64,000 nt of DNA from positions 1 through 64,000 of the forward strand of contig JAAHFP010000033.1 of assembly GCA_010672925.1 (NCBI GenBank). Direction: 5' to 3'. Below the pieces are notes generated by a model, which saw nothing but the letters and a program-made list of their open reading frames with translations, searched no databases and was not told the origin of the DNA. The translations under genes were made by a program, and so were the position numbers. Origin of the DNA: Symploca sp. SIO1C2 (lineage in GTDB: Bacteria > Cyanobacteriota > Cyanobacteriia > Cyanobacteriales > Coleofasciculaceae). Positions 36,484-45,205 of this stretch are shown here, piece after piece. Within the stretch, counting starts at the first letter, position 1; each line of letters opens with the position of its first letter.

Positions 36484-38475
36484 CTACCACCTATCTACCT
36501 TCCTACCAACTAGAAAGTAAGTACTCATTTCTCCCTTCCCTTTCACCGTAATCTGACCTCTGTCCTCGAACAAGTATTTATCCCGCAAGTATTTGTAGGT
36601 ACTAGCTGTGAGGTGAATTTTACCAGCTACACCGTGGGACTCCATCCTGCTAGCGGTATTTACTGCGTCACCCCACAAATCATAAATAAACTTACTAACA
36701 CCAATCACCCCTGCCACTACGGGTCCCGTATTAATGCCAATGCGGATGTGGAACTCTTGTCCTCTTTCTTGGCTCAACTCTGCTACTGCTGCTTGCATAT
36801 CCATTGCCATTTCCGCGATAGCTTCAGCATGATTTGGTTGTATCTTTGGTAAACCTCCCACCACCATATAGGCATCCCCAATAGTCTTGATTTTTTCCAA
36901 GCCATGTTGTCCTGCTAGTTTGTCAAACTTGGAGAAAATTGCATTGAGTAACTCGACTAATTCTGGTGCAGAAATCTTGGCAGAGAGCTCGGTAAAGCCG
37001 ACAATATCAGCAAACAAAACCGTGACTTCAGCAAAATTTTCCGCAATTGTACCTTGTTCGTTTTTCAGGCGTTCTGCAATAGGTTTGGGTAAAATATTGA
37101 GTAATAGGCGTTCAGTTTGTTCCTGTTGATAGCGCAGTGCCTCTTCAGCTTGCTTGCGTTTGATCCACTGTCCCAGCTGGCGACCAATGGCTGCCATTAT
37201 TTTCAGTAAATCTTCATCAGTCTGTTGAGCATCGCTACTAAACAGAGTTAGTACTCCCAAAATTTTTTTATCTGCTAGCAGGGGAATACCAAACGCTTGT
37301 TGCAATCTCGTTGAGGAAATTGGTCTGGAATCGGAGAATTCCGAGTCATACATAATATTAGTAAGCCCATGAATGGAATGAGTTACCCAAACACGACCAG
37401 GTAATCCTAAACCAGGGGAAAATGTTGTATGCTGGCTATGATTCATCAAGTTAGGGAGAGTTATTGACGGCTTGACCCAAGATGCAATACATCTTAGTGC
37501 GATTGAGTCCCCTTTACCCTCATTCTCTTTCCCAATCTCTTCTAACGATTTATCTGGTTCCCAAATTTCCCCTATATCCCATTCCAGTTTTTCACAAATA
37601 GCTTCTAAGATTTTCGGAGTTGCCTCCGATAAAGTGGCAGATTCCGACATGATATGGGTAATGGCGTACTGTACTGCCAATCGCTTTTGAGTACGTTGGC
37701 GCTCAGTAATATCTCGACCTATATAGATAAAATTTTCTAAGCCTTCTGTCTCCGTTTGAATGGCTGAGCAGGAAAACGCGATCGCTAATTTTTCTCCAGA
37801 TTTGGTCTGACAAAGAACTTCTACATTATTTAAAACTTCATTAAACAAAAGGGAGGAATGACTGGATTGGTTGATAAAAAATTTGTCCGCAATAATCATC
37901 GAGATTGACTGGCCAACTAATTCTGCTTCACTGTAACCAAATAAGTCTTGAGCAGCTTGATTGACAGTCTTGATAATTCCCGATGGCTTAGTTACTAATA
38001 AAGCATCTGCCATTGATGAGATGATTTTATCAACATAATCCTTGGCGGCAACTAAAGCACTGGATAAGAGATTAGTTTCATTAATTCTTTGGATTAAACT
38101 TTGCTCCAAAGTCATCCTTTCCGTAACTTCTTCAAGAACGATTATTAATTTCTTTTCTACAGGTTCTTCATCAAGATTATTAAAAATATGGATATCAAAG
38201 TAAATAGGGGGCTGAGTATTTGGTGTTCTAGCAATTCCTTTGAGCTCAAAACTCTCTTGTTCCCCTTCAATAATCTCTGTCAGGATGTCTTCAACTCCGA
38301 ACAGTTCAGGAAACCCAAGACGTATATCTTGTCCTTTACTCAGGTCATCTGGACAATCAACAAATCGTTGCACTCCAACAGAGGTCTCGATAATGTTAAA
38401 GTCCTGATCAATCTCTAAATATTCCCCTCGATTGGGAGCAAGGACTGATAGGAGTTTATTTAATAGGGCATTCAT
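36484..38475 (-). CDS. PAS-GAF class III adenylate/guanylate cyclase
   Basis: A 663-residue sensor cyclase. Domain order: an N-terminal heme-NO-binding-associated/PAS-like region (residues about 1-120), a coiled linker (VTERMTLEQSLIQ), a PAS domain with PAC-like end (about 145-265), a GAF domain (about 285-440) and a class III cyclase domain (about 465-655). The metal-binding Asp is in VLFADIVGFTELS and the second in KTIGDAYMVVGG. EKIKTIGD and LWGDAVNTASRME carry the Lys and Asp positions associated with ATP rather than GTP preference, so an adenylate cyclase is likelier. It is the last gene of the operon, 6 bases after the GTPase gene. Confidence 0.92.
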   Translation of the reverse strand: MNALLNKLLSVLAPNRGEYLEIDQDFNIIETSVGVQRFVDCPDDLSKGQDIRLGFPELFGVEDILTEIIEGEQESFELKGIARTPNTQPPIYFDIHIFNNLDEEPVEKKLIIVLEEVTERMTLEQSLIQRINETNLLSSALVAAKDYVDKIISSMADALLVTKPSGIIKTVNQAAQDLFGYSEAELVGQSISMIIADKFFINQSSHSSLLFNEVLNNVEVLCQTKSGEKLAIAFSCSAIQTETEGLENFIYIGRDITERQRTQKRLAVQYAITHIMSESATLSEATPKILEAICEKLEWDIGEIWEPDKSLEEIGKENEGKGDSIALRCIASWVKPSITLPNLMNHSQHTTFSPGLGLPGRVWVTHSIHGLTNIMYDSEFSDSRPISSTRLQQAFGIPLLADKKILGVLTLFSSDAQQTDEDLLKIMAAIGRQLGQWIKRKQAEEALRYQQEQTERLLLNILPKPIAERLKNEQGTIAENFAEVTVLFADIVGFTELSAKISAPELVELLNAIFSKFDKLAGQHGLEKIKTIGDAYMVVGGLPKIQPNHAEAIAEMAMDMQAAVAELSQERGQEFHIRIGINTGPVVAGVIGVSKFIYDLWGDAVNTASRMESHGVAGKIHLTASTYKYLRDKYLFEDRGQITVKGKGEMSTYFLVGRKVDRW

Positions 38476-38481
38476 GCCAAT

Positions 38482-38988
38482 TTAAAGCATTCCGTAAGCT
38501 AATTTTTGAAAAATTTCGTCAACGTGGGAGCCAGTTTTTGCAGAAGTTGAATAGGTAGTTATTACTTGTTCTATATCTTGAAATTTAGGTATTTTAGCCA
38601 ATTTTTCTTCATCAATTAAATCATATTTGTTCAGGGCAAAAATCATGACCCCATTGGGATTAACATCCAAAAATAACTGAGCACGCTCTGGAAGATTATC
38701 AATAGTTTCCTGGCGAGTAACATCACCAACGACTATAGCACCACTAGCTCCTTTTAAGTAACTTGGAGCTATAGCTTTAAATTTAGTATGACCTTCTAAG
38801 TCCCAAATTAATAATTGTACTTTCTGTGTTGTTGACTCAGTTAATTCAACAGTTTTACGAGAAATTTTAACTCCTACTGTTGAAAGATACTGGTCACTAA
38901 ACTGACGTTCTACAAAGCGCCGAATTAGGCTAGTCTTACCCACCCCAAAGTCACCTATCAAGCAAATTTTTTTAGAAATTGTTGCCAT
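38482..38988 (-). CDS. Rab/Ras-like small GTPase
   Basis: A 168-residue single-domain GTPase. All G motifs are present: G1 GDFGVGKTS, switch I Thr in LSTVGVK, G3 LIWDLEGHTKFKA (DxxG, with Glu where Gln is common in eukaryotic Rab), G4 ALNKYDL (NKxD) and G5 TSAKTG. It has no C-terminal cysteine for prenylation. Bacterial members of this group switch between GDP and GTP states, often with roadblock/LC7 partners. The neighbours fit: the upstream OmpA-family gene has a roadblock-like segment (2-base gap) and the downstream gene is a cyclase (6-base gap). Confidence 0.93.
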   Translation of the reverse strand: MATISKKICLIGDFGVGKTSLIRRFVERQFSDQYLSTVGVKISRKTVELTESTTQKVQLLIWDLEGHTKFKAIAPSYLKGASGAIVVGDVTRQETIDNLPERAQLFLDVNPNGVMIFALNKYDLIDEEKLAKIPKFQDIEQVITTYSTSAKTGSHVDEIFQKLAYGML

Positions 38989-38990
38989 AA

Positions 38991-41849
38991 TTATTTATTT
39001 TTAGTGGGTATAAACGGTTCAAAGATGACACACCTGTGCAACTCCATTGACTGTGAGTTATCCCAACCAGGAGGAGGTTCGGTTGTTCCTGAAATGTCTT
39101 GTAGTCTCTCAGGAGCAATACCCTGCTGGATCAGGATGTCTTGTACTGTTTTAGCACGCTTTTTGGCTAAAGACCGGTCTACATCCAGGGGACGCAAGTC
39201 GCTAGGGTCACTATAACCTGTTAATCTCAGATGAACTTTGGGATACTGCTCAAGGAATTCCTGAATCTTGGGAAGTTTCTGGGATAACTCTGCTGGTTTT
39301 AATTCAGCTGAATCCACTTTGAAGTAGAGCCTGGTCTCAATTTTTGGTAAGTTGATCTTGGTATTGTTGTTGACCGACTTGACTCCCGGAATCTCCTCAA
39401 ATGTCTGGGTAAGATCTGGAGAATCTCCCTCAGCAATAATTACATTGCCCTCCAGGGTTACTACCCCATCTACATACTTTGCCGAAATATCAACCCCCTC
39501 GATTTGGTTCAGGTTATAGGCGACTCGTTCTACCTCTTCTACTGCCAATACTGGATCCGGAGGCAAATCGAGAACTACAATATGATTATCTACTTCCAAG
39601 GCGGGAGCTATTTCCTTGGCAATTTTTTCTACTTTCCGACTCATATACCCATTTGGTACTCTTCCTCCTAGCTTCATGGTCTTTTGATTAGCATCAACTT
39701 TCAGTTGATAAACAGATACTTCTGGAGCAGAATAGGCGAGAGCAAGTTCAATATCCGACTCCAGGTTGCGGTTAATACCTCGTTTGTGCCAATAAATGCC
39801 CAAGGGTACGCATAATAAGGCAAAAGCAGCTAAGGCGCTGGCGAGGAAAGCAACTGGTAGTTTCTTCTTCTCCTCTAATCGTTCGTAAATTAAACTTTCT
39901 ACTAGGGAATGTACCTGAGGAGGAATAGTTTCAGGATCCCCCTCAAAGGATTTAATTTCTTCACCATAATTTTCAATAATTTTTCTCAGGGTATCCCGGA
40001 TTTTCTGGATTAACAGCTGTGGTGGTTCTCCATCAACTACCACTGCCATGTAACAGTATCCTGCTGCTTCTAAAATAATCCTGGAAGTACCATAATAGAT
40101 TTCGTCAAGTTCTGAGAGATTGCCTGAGTTAGCCATACAGTCACTAGCAAAGCTGCGGATAGCAGTTAGCATACCGGCCACCATATCTGACTCTAGCTTT
40201 TCCCCCTCTGAGGGTTGTATGTCTGAAATTACCAAACCAGAGCCTTTATGAACTAAGAAAATGGCTCTAATAAGGGAGTGCATCGTCTCCTTCAGGAGCA
40301 ACTCTGCCTCAGAAACTCCCCGCACCTTGGCGCGAACCTTGCGAGATACAGCATCTACACTGAATGCATGTTCAATTTGTTCGTTAATCGCCCGGAGTTC
40401 CGAACCGATATAGGAAGAAATTGTACTGCCAATCACAGGATAGAGAGCATCCACCATGGCATCTCTTTCTAGGAGAACTTGCTCTCTGATAGCTTCTGCC
40501 ATTTCTGGTGCAAGGGAATTGGCAATTTCCTTAGGAGATTTACTAACCTGTTGGGAAATGGCGATGGGAATTGCTGCTGCCAGAGCTTCTCCCATTGCTA
40601 CTCTATTCTTGGAAGTATTTTGCTCAATTAGCTCATCAATCCGCTCATAAATTTTTTGCTCAAGTGCTCTAAGTCTCGGTTCAAGTTTTTCTGGATGTAC
40701 TAATTTCTCGAGGAGTCTCATTATCTCCTCCAAATCATCAGTAGGCAAATCCTCAGCTGGAGTTTCCTGCTCCTGAACTACTAGAGTTGAGTTGTCAGCT
40801 TCTTGCTTAGCTGGCTCACTAGTTTCAGCTTCTTGCTTAGTTGGCTCAGTGGTTTCAGCTTTTTCAATCTGCTGTAGCGTAGTTTTGGGTTCTTGGTTAT
40901 TTAGGAAAGCTAAAGAGTTTTCCTGTTGATTAGTATTAGTTAAGTATAGTGTGGAGGTATACTTCAACAGACTCCTTACCTCTGGAGTAATCTTGGAATT
41001 CTGTTTGGTAAAGGTAGCTTTACCTGAGGAAGTAAGGGACTGACTCTTGAGCTTGGTTGTTTGTTCTGGGCTATCAGTTGGCGACGGCTTTCCTAAATGT
41101 GGAGAACCATTATTAGCTTCATTCCCTCCCTTTCCATTGTTTTGAGCTGCTACTGAAATGTTTTCATCCTGTGGGATGATGGCTTCAGAGCTTGGTTGCT
41201 CTGGGGAATTAGCTGAGTCTAGCTCCCGTAGTAACTTCAACAGCTTCTGGGCTTCACGGTCTGGTAGTTGTAAATCTTGCTTACTATCTTCCTCTGAAGC
41301 AGGAAGGGACTGACTCCTAAGTCTGGTTACCGGTGCTTCTTGGCTATAGTCATCTGGCAGAGGAGTTTCTAAATGGTTAGGAGTATGATTAATCGAGTGA
41401 TCCAAATATGAAGTGGAATTTCCATTCTCCGAGTCCCCGTGTCCTTGTCTCCCCGCGTCTGAGGTGAGATTTCCATTCTCCGAGTCCCCGCTTTCCCAAA
41501 TATCCACGTCTGAGGTGAGATTTCCATTCTCCGAGTCCCCGTGTCCTTGTGTCTCCGAGTCTGAGGTGGAATTTCCATTCTCCGAGTCCCCAATTTCCCA
41601 AATATCCGGGTCTGCTGACTCGTTTTCCCACTCCTTTTTTCCCTCACCCTCCTGTTGCTGAGGCATATCTGTGCTGAATTGGTCTATAGAACTAGATTCT
41701 TGGAGGTCATCTTCTAGTGTAATTTGCCAATCATCTAGGGGTTCTTCTGCTTGGAGATTGAGCTCTCTTGACTTTAAATCAACACCCAACTGCTGCTCTA
41801 ACTCAGCCTGATTTTCCTTTGCCACAGTCATGACCCTAATCTCCGTCAC
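38991..41849 (-). CDS. OmpA-family membrane protein with roadblock-like and BON-like domains
   Basis: A 952-residue protein. Residues 1 to about 370 are a Glu/Asn/Ser-rich disordered region, including repeats of GDSENGNLTSD. Then comes a helical region, a roadblock/LC7-like segment (about 515-640: LIRAIFLVHKGSGLVISDIQ ... AAGYCYMAVVVDG), one membrane helix (about 667-690, LASALAAFALLCVPLGIYW), two BON-like repeats (about 705-835) and a C-terminal OmpA peptidoglycan-binding domain (about 845-945: RLTGYSDPSDLRPLDVDRSLA). The order predicts a cytoplasmic N-terminus with GTPase-regulator-like domain, and a periplasmic part bound to peptidoglycan. The roadblock call is by pattern only. It lies directly upstream of the GTPase gene. 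Confidence 0.85.
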   Translation of the reverse strand: MTEIRVMTVAKENQAELEQQLGVDLKSRELNLQAEEPLDDWQITLEDDLQESSSIDQFSTDMPQQQEGEGKKEWENESADPDIWEIGDSENGNSTSDSETQGHGDSENGNLTSDVDIWESGDSENGNLTSDAGRQGHGDSENGNSTSYLDHSINHTPNHLETPLPDDYSQEAPVTRLRSQSLPASEEDSKQDLQLPDREAQKLLKLLRELDSANSPEQPSSEAIIPQDENISVAAQNNGKGGNEANNGSPHLGKPSPTDSPEQTTKLKSQSLTSSGKATFTKQNSKITPEVRSLLKYTSTLYLTNTNQQENSLAFLNNQEPKTTLQQIEKAETTEPTKQEAETSEPAKQEADNSTLVVQEQETPAEDLPTDDLEEIMRLLEKLVHPEKLEPRLRALEQKIYERIDELIEQNTSKNRVAMGEALAAAIPIAISQQVSKSPKEIANSLAPEMAEAIREQVLLERDAMVDALYPVIGSTISSYIGSELRAINEQIEHAFSVDAVSRKVRAKVRGVSEAELLLKETMHSLIRAIFLVHKGSGLVISDIQPSEGEKLESDMVAGMLTAIRSFASDCMANSGNLSELDEIYYGTSRIILEAAGYCYMAVVVDGEPPQLLIQKIRDTLRKIIENYGEEIKSFEGDPETIPPQVHSLVESLIYERLEEKKKLPVAFLASALAAFALLCVPLGIYWHKRGINRNLESDIELALAYSAPEVSVYQLKVDANQKTMKLGGRVPNGYMSRKVEKIAKEIAPALEVDNHIVVLDLPPDPVLAVEEVERVAYNLNQIEGVDISAKYVDGVVTLEGNVIIAEGDSPDLTQTFEEIPGVKSVNNNTKINLPKIETRLYFKVDSAELKPAELSQKLPKIQEFLEQYPKVHLRLTGYSDPSDLRPLDVDRSLAKKRAKTVQDILIQQGIAPERLQDISGTTEPPPGWDNSQSMELHRCVIFEPFIPTKNK
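41400..41640. repeat. In-frame ~57-63-bp repeats inside the OmpA-family gene
   Basis: Four units of TTTCCATTCTCCGAGTCCCC with variable inserts, translated on the minus strand as GDSENGNLTSD. The unit resembles the dispersed STRR (ATTCTCC and CCCCGTGTCC) and ends at CCTTTTTTCCCTCACCC, the same kind of motif as at 200 and 16470. Confidence 0.85.
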
Positions 41850-41950
41850 CTGCCATCTATAAACTCCCCCAGCACAGTTACTCGCCTCAGAATTATCATC
41901 CCTCGATAATTGAGTAGTAGTTGGCTCGATTGTAGTATGAGGGTGAGATT

Positions 41951-42469
41951 TTACTCCAGGGTTTGACTTTGTTCTAATAGCAGCAGAGCATTCTTTCCCT
42001 GACTATCGTCAGTCGCTGATTGAATGGCTTCTTTGACCCCAGGAACCAGTGCAGTCCCTTGTAGTCTCAAACCCATCTCCATCAAAATGTCTGCCATCTC
42101 GCTCTTTGAGGTTTTGTCCTCTTTGAGAAGACTAAATCTCCTCTCCAACTCCTGCAACACCTGATTTTTGAGGGCAAGGATATCTTGCTCCAATTTGCCT
42201 GAAGTAACTGAGATTTCCTGCTTGAGAGAGGTTGTCTGTTTATATACTATTTCATCGAGTGCTTCAATTGTCTTAGAAAAGTTCTTGTCGTTACGTTCTA
42301 GTTGCTCAAGACGAGAGCGAACCTCAGCTTCAAAGGTTGACAAATTAGCTTCTAGCTGCTCAAAGCGAGTTTCATATTCCCGCTGATGAGAGCCAAAGAT
42401 TATATCACGTATCTTGTCAATGTTCTCTATTCTATCCCGGGCTGGGTTTTGTGGTGTAATGTCACTCAT
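41951..42469 (-). CDS. Coiled-coil protein, first gene of the GTPase operon
   Basis: A 172-residue hydrophilic protein (MSDITPQNPARDRIENIDKI...) with heptad-rich segments between about 30 and 120 (ETRFEQLEANLSTFEAEVRSRL) and a helical C-terminus. No known catalytic motif. It lies about 100 bases upstream of the OmpA-family gene on the same strand, with no terminator visible between, so it is probably the first gene of the operon. A structural or adaptor role is inferred. It has no signal peptide, so it is cytoplasmic. Confidence 0.8.
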   Translation of the reverse strand: MSDITPQNPARDRIENIDKIRDIIFGSHQREYETRFEQLEANLSTFEAEVRSRLEQLERNDKNFSKTIEALDEIVYKQTTSLKQEISVTSGKLEQDILALKNQVLQELERRFSLLKEDKTSKSEMADILMEMGLRLQGTALVPGVKEAIQSATDDSQGKNALLLLEQSQTLE

Positions 42470-42713
42470 GCTGATATATCCGTGTTCTGAAGGAGTTTAG
42501 TGAATACAGGGCATTCACTTTGGAGCTGCAATGTCAAGATTGTATAGTGATTGAAGATTATAGTCACGTTCAGTTCTCTATATTAGGATACTTGTGAGTT
42601 AAGCAAAGTTGTGATTTACTCTAGGGTAATAAGTCAAACTCCCATAAACTTTCACTTCACAGCATTAAGATGCAAATTTCTCCTTCTCCGCGTCTGGTGC
42701 GTCTATTTTCAGA

Positions 42714-43346
42714 TTAGGCCTTAATTAATCGGCTAATCCCCTTCAAAACTTGCAAAGCACTATAAAGCTCTTGCTTTGAGATCAACGGAGCAAATACTCT
42801 AGAAACGTCATACTGCCTAGGGTCTGTCTGTGTTAGTTTCACAAACAAAATATCATCACCATTGGTCATCATGCCAAAACTGGGTTGCTCAGGCTGAGGA
42901 TTAGCCATTAAATAAGCAAGAGTTTGGGGCAAAGCAGACCAAACTGATAGTGGCGTCTTCTCAGATTCGATAACTATTATCCAGAGTTGATGCCGAAGCA
43001 CCAACACATCAATGCGCCCTTGTAAAGTTTCTTCACCATCATCAAGGGTAATCTGCGCCGACTCCTGTGCCCTAACCTTAAACGGTGGATCAAAGAAACC
43101 GGCAGTAGCCAGCAGAGGAGAAATCAAGATAAGCATCACCGTGCCCTCCGACAAATAGCCATCGCCGCGTTGATACAGATACCGCCGCCTCAGTTCATTG
43201 AGTGCTATCTTCTCTATATCAAAAAGATTCGGTAAACCCGTGCGCCACTCTGGGAAAAATCGCTCATCTTCAGTGCGGATGAGGTCAAATAGCCATTCTG
43301 CTTCTGCCAGAGTGGTAATCACTTCGCTAATTGCTGGTGTCGTCAT
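42714..43346 (-). CDS. PD-(D/E)XK-like nuclease-family protein (type I restriction R-like N-terminal region)
   Basis: A 210-residue protein. The core (GRIDVLVLRHQLWIIVIES, then EKT) shows Asp and a Glu-x-x-Lys-like arrangement as in restriction-endonuclease-like folds, and cyanobacterial homologues are often labelled restriction endonuclease subunit R although only this segment is present. The first part (PNLFDIEKIALNELRRRYLY) is typical of them. No methyltransferase or specificity gene is nearby, so a full restriction system is not present here. It could be an orphan or defence-related nuclease. Confidence 0.65.
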   Translation of the reverse strand: MTTPAISEVITTLAEAEWLFDLIRTEDERFFPEWRTGLPNLFDIEKIALNELRRRYLYQRGDGYLSEGTVMLILISPLLATAGFFDPPFKVRAQESAQITLDDGEETLQGRIDVLVLRHQLWIIVIESEKTPLSVWSALPQTLAYLMANPQPEQPSFGMMTNGDDILFVKLTQTDPRQYDVSRVFAPLISKQELYSALQVLKGISRLIKA

Positions 43347-43566
43347 ATTCTATGCTCTGCGGCTATTAATACTAGACCTGCAAAAGTCTATAATTGGTTG
43401 TACAGGCATAGCATTGGCGCTGGCATATTGCCCATAAAATCAAAGTTTTATTGCGCTAATGCTACGCCCTTATGGGATTTATGCAAGAAGTCTTATTGTT
43501 AGTGTAGAGAGAAAAAAAAGGGAATTAGCCTTTAGCTTTTAAGAAACTGGTTGCTGATCTTAGAAA

Positions 43567-43947
43567 ATGCACATTACCAAATGTCTTCATACCGCTGTTG
43601 TGGTTTCTGACTTGGAAAAGGCAGAACATTTTTATAGCAATATACTGGGATTGAACAAAGTTGAACGACCTTTAAAATATGCTGGTGTTTGGTATCAAGT
43701 GGGAGATTTCCAATTGCACCTCATCGTTGCCCCCACTGCTTCAACTCAACTACAGAATCCCCAAAAATGGGGTCGCAACCCCCACGTAGCTTTTTCAGTA
43801 GCTGACTTAGAGTTGATTAAGAACTTGCTGCTAGAACATGGGTGTGAAGTCCAAATGAGTGCTTCCGGTAGAGCTGCTCTGTTTACTCAAGATCCAGATG
43901 GCAATATTATTGAGCTCACCCAGCTTTCAGCAACAGCCTCTACTTAG
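43567..43947 (+). CDS. VOC-superfamily (glyoxalase/dioxygenase fold) protein
   Basis: A 126-residue single-chain member of the vicinal-oxygen-chelate fold. MHITKCLHTAVVVSDLEKAE with His8, a middle QLHLIV, HVAFSVADLE, and DPDGNIIELTQL with Glu near the C-terminus give the usual metal-ligand pattern. The substrate is unknown: glyoxalase I, fosfomycin-resistance and dioxygenase members share the fold. It stands alone, followed by a long repeat-rich gap. Confidence 0.88.
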   Translation: MHITKCLHTAVVVSDLEKAEHFYSNILGLNKVERPLKYAGVWYQVGDFQLHLIVAPTASTQLQNPQKWGRNPHVAFSVADLELIKNLLLEHGCEVQMSASGRAALFTQDPDGNIIELTQLSATAST

Positions 43948-44420
43948 GTTGTAGGGTCAAGGGGTCAAAAAAATTGAATTCCTCTTCCCGGGTGAACCAA
44001 ATTTTGGATGAGATTTCTTGAGCTTTGTATCCAAAAATTATTAGTTCTTCCTTCTCCCTCCGCTCCTCTGCTCCTCCGCCCCTCCTCACAAGGGTAGGTT
44101 TTTAATATTTAGGTGAAAATGAGACAAGGAAGGAAAGAAGGAAAGTAGACAAGGAGGATTTTGTACGAAAAACTGGGCTTTTTAACATCAACAATTTTGG
44201 CGAACCGAACAGGATTTTGTACGGTTTTACTCCCTTGTCACCTTGTCTTCCTTGTCCCCCTTGTCTTGTCCCAACCCGAAAGTAAAAAACCTACCCTTGT
44301 CAGCTCCGCCCCTCCGCCCCTCCGCTCCCCACCCTTTTTTTCTCTAACTCCCTATTCCCCAAAAACCAATAACTTCGTACCTCATCCCAAGGAAAAACGC
44401 TGTATTTTCCCCTTTTTTTT
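43948..44420. other. Gene-free gap with (CTCCGCCCC) and CCTTGTC repeats
   Basis: Holds short CTCCGCCCCTCCGCCCC and CCCTTGTCACCTTGTCTTCC repeats and duplicated ATTTTGTACG (44157 and 44214). An open frame at 44161-44424 translates repeat and shows no motif, so I do not call it a gene. Confidence 0.6.
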
Positions 44421-44442
44421 GTGACAGTTGCATTTGTGTCAC
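44421..44442. promoter_or_regulatory. Inverted repeat GTGACA-N10-TGTCAC
   Basis: A 22-base site with 6-base arms, reminiscent of but not equal to CRP-type sites (TGTGA-N6-TCACA). It precedes the candidate small RNA at 44443-44565. As RNA it could also be a small hairpin. Confidence 0.35.
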
Positions 44443-44565
44443 GCTAGATACTCACCCCCTAAGGAGCAGTGATAGGATGTAATCGTGTGAGGAGCAAGTT
44501 AGAACGGATAAGCGCTTGGGGTCGAAACACGGCAAGACTCCCAGGCGCTTTTTCACTTTTTCAAT
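44443..44565 (+). ncRNA. Candidate small RNA ending in a strong terminator hairpin
   Basis: Between VOC and HU genes. The hairpin AAGCGCTTGGGGTC (44510-44523) and GACTCCCAGGCGCTT (44536-44550), with loop GAAACACGGCAA, is followed by TTTTCACTTTTTC, a convincing rho-independent terminator. No open reading frame with protein character ends at it. Upstream at 44485-44494, GTGTGAGGAG is complementary to the conserved unpaired CUCCUCACAC of the cyanobacterial sRNA Yfr1. The start of the transcript is guessed. Confidence 0.45.
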
Positions 44566-44571
44566 CAACAA

Positions 44572-44614
44572 AGCAGTCCCAATTAAGAAAATTTTTCAAC
44601 ACTAGGTGCTTAAA
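44572..44614. repeat. Dispersed GCAGTCCCAATKAARAAAAT element, copy 1
   Basis: GCAGTCCCAATTAAGAAAAT followed by TTTTC and CACTAGGTGCTTAAA. A similar block (GCAGTCCCAATGAAAAAAT, TTTTCC, CACCAGGTGATGAAA) lies at 53093-53135, upstream of the AmtB-kinase gene. Function unknown. Confidence 0.55.
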
Positions 44615-44790
44615 TAAGATAATTCCCTCACCTTCGTGCATTTCTTTGAAACTCTTTTTTATTCCCAAACTTCCCTTCTATAAAGGCTTTTAGCTGAAAA
44701 AGCTGCCCTTACTACACAAATAGAGCTGGGCAAATGACGGCTTTTTAAAGAAAGCTGCTATAATTCATGCAGAGAAAGGGATTGATTAGT

Positions 44791-45120
44791 GTGAATAAGC
44801 AAGAATTAGTTACCACTATCTCCAAGTTAACCGGAATTACCCAGAAAACAGTCAATGCCATTATTACTGTTACCCTAGAGGAAATTACCGAGACAGTAGC
44901 AGAAGGAGATAAAGTTGTACTGGTTGGTTTTGGTAGCTTCGAGCGAAAGAATCGCAGTGCGAGGGAAGGACGTAACCCCAAAACTGGTGAAGTGATGGAA
45001 ATTCCAGCACGGCAGGTTCCTGCATTTAGTGCTGGTAAGTTGTTTAAGGACGCTGTTGCCTCTGGTAAATTTCCAGAGGAGAACAGAGTTGATTACCACA
45101 AACGTCTCCATCAATCTTGA
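44791..45120 (+). CDS. hup: HU-family nucleoid DNA-binding protein
   Basis: Histone-like protein that bends DNA in the nucleoid. The HU/IHF signature GFGSFERKNRSAREGRNPKTGE is present (residues about 46-67). I chose the GTG at 44791, giving MNKQELVTTISKLTG, because HU proteins nearly always begin MNK(x)EL and AAAGGG lies 8 bases upstream. An in-frame ATG at 44767 would add 8 residues and lacks a good ribosome-binding site. The roughly 110 residues include a tail of about 15 (KFPEENRVDYHKRLHQS) longer than the usual 90-95. Confidence 0.93.
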   Translation: MNKQELVTTISKLTGITQKTVNAIITVTLEEITETVAEGDKVVLVGFGSFERKNRSAREGRNPKTGEVMEIPARQVPAFSAGKLFKDAVASGKFPEENRVDYHKRLHQS

Positions 45121-45205
45121 GTTAGGGCAGGTTTTGCTTTAAACAGATATCTGATACTCAACCTGGGCTAACTACCCCTTGTATTAGACAACCTGCAAAA
45201 ACCCC

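Noticed and set aside
41369-41661. Alternative-frame ORFs in the OmpA-family gene
   Set aside because: They arise because the in-frame tandem repeat keeps all frames open; the minus-strand OmpA frame is the one with domains.
42714-43346. A complete type I restriction system
   Set aside because: Only a small nuclease-like protein is present; no helicase, methyltransferase or specificity gene around.
44443-44500. Yfr1 itself on the minus strand
   Set aside because: The CTCCTCACAC motif exists on that strand but no terminator hairpin with a T-run follows it.
44161-44693. Two open frames (87 and 74 residues) before the HU gene
   Set aside because: No motif, cross repeats or the candidate RNA terminator, and lack ribosome-binding sites.
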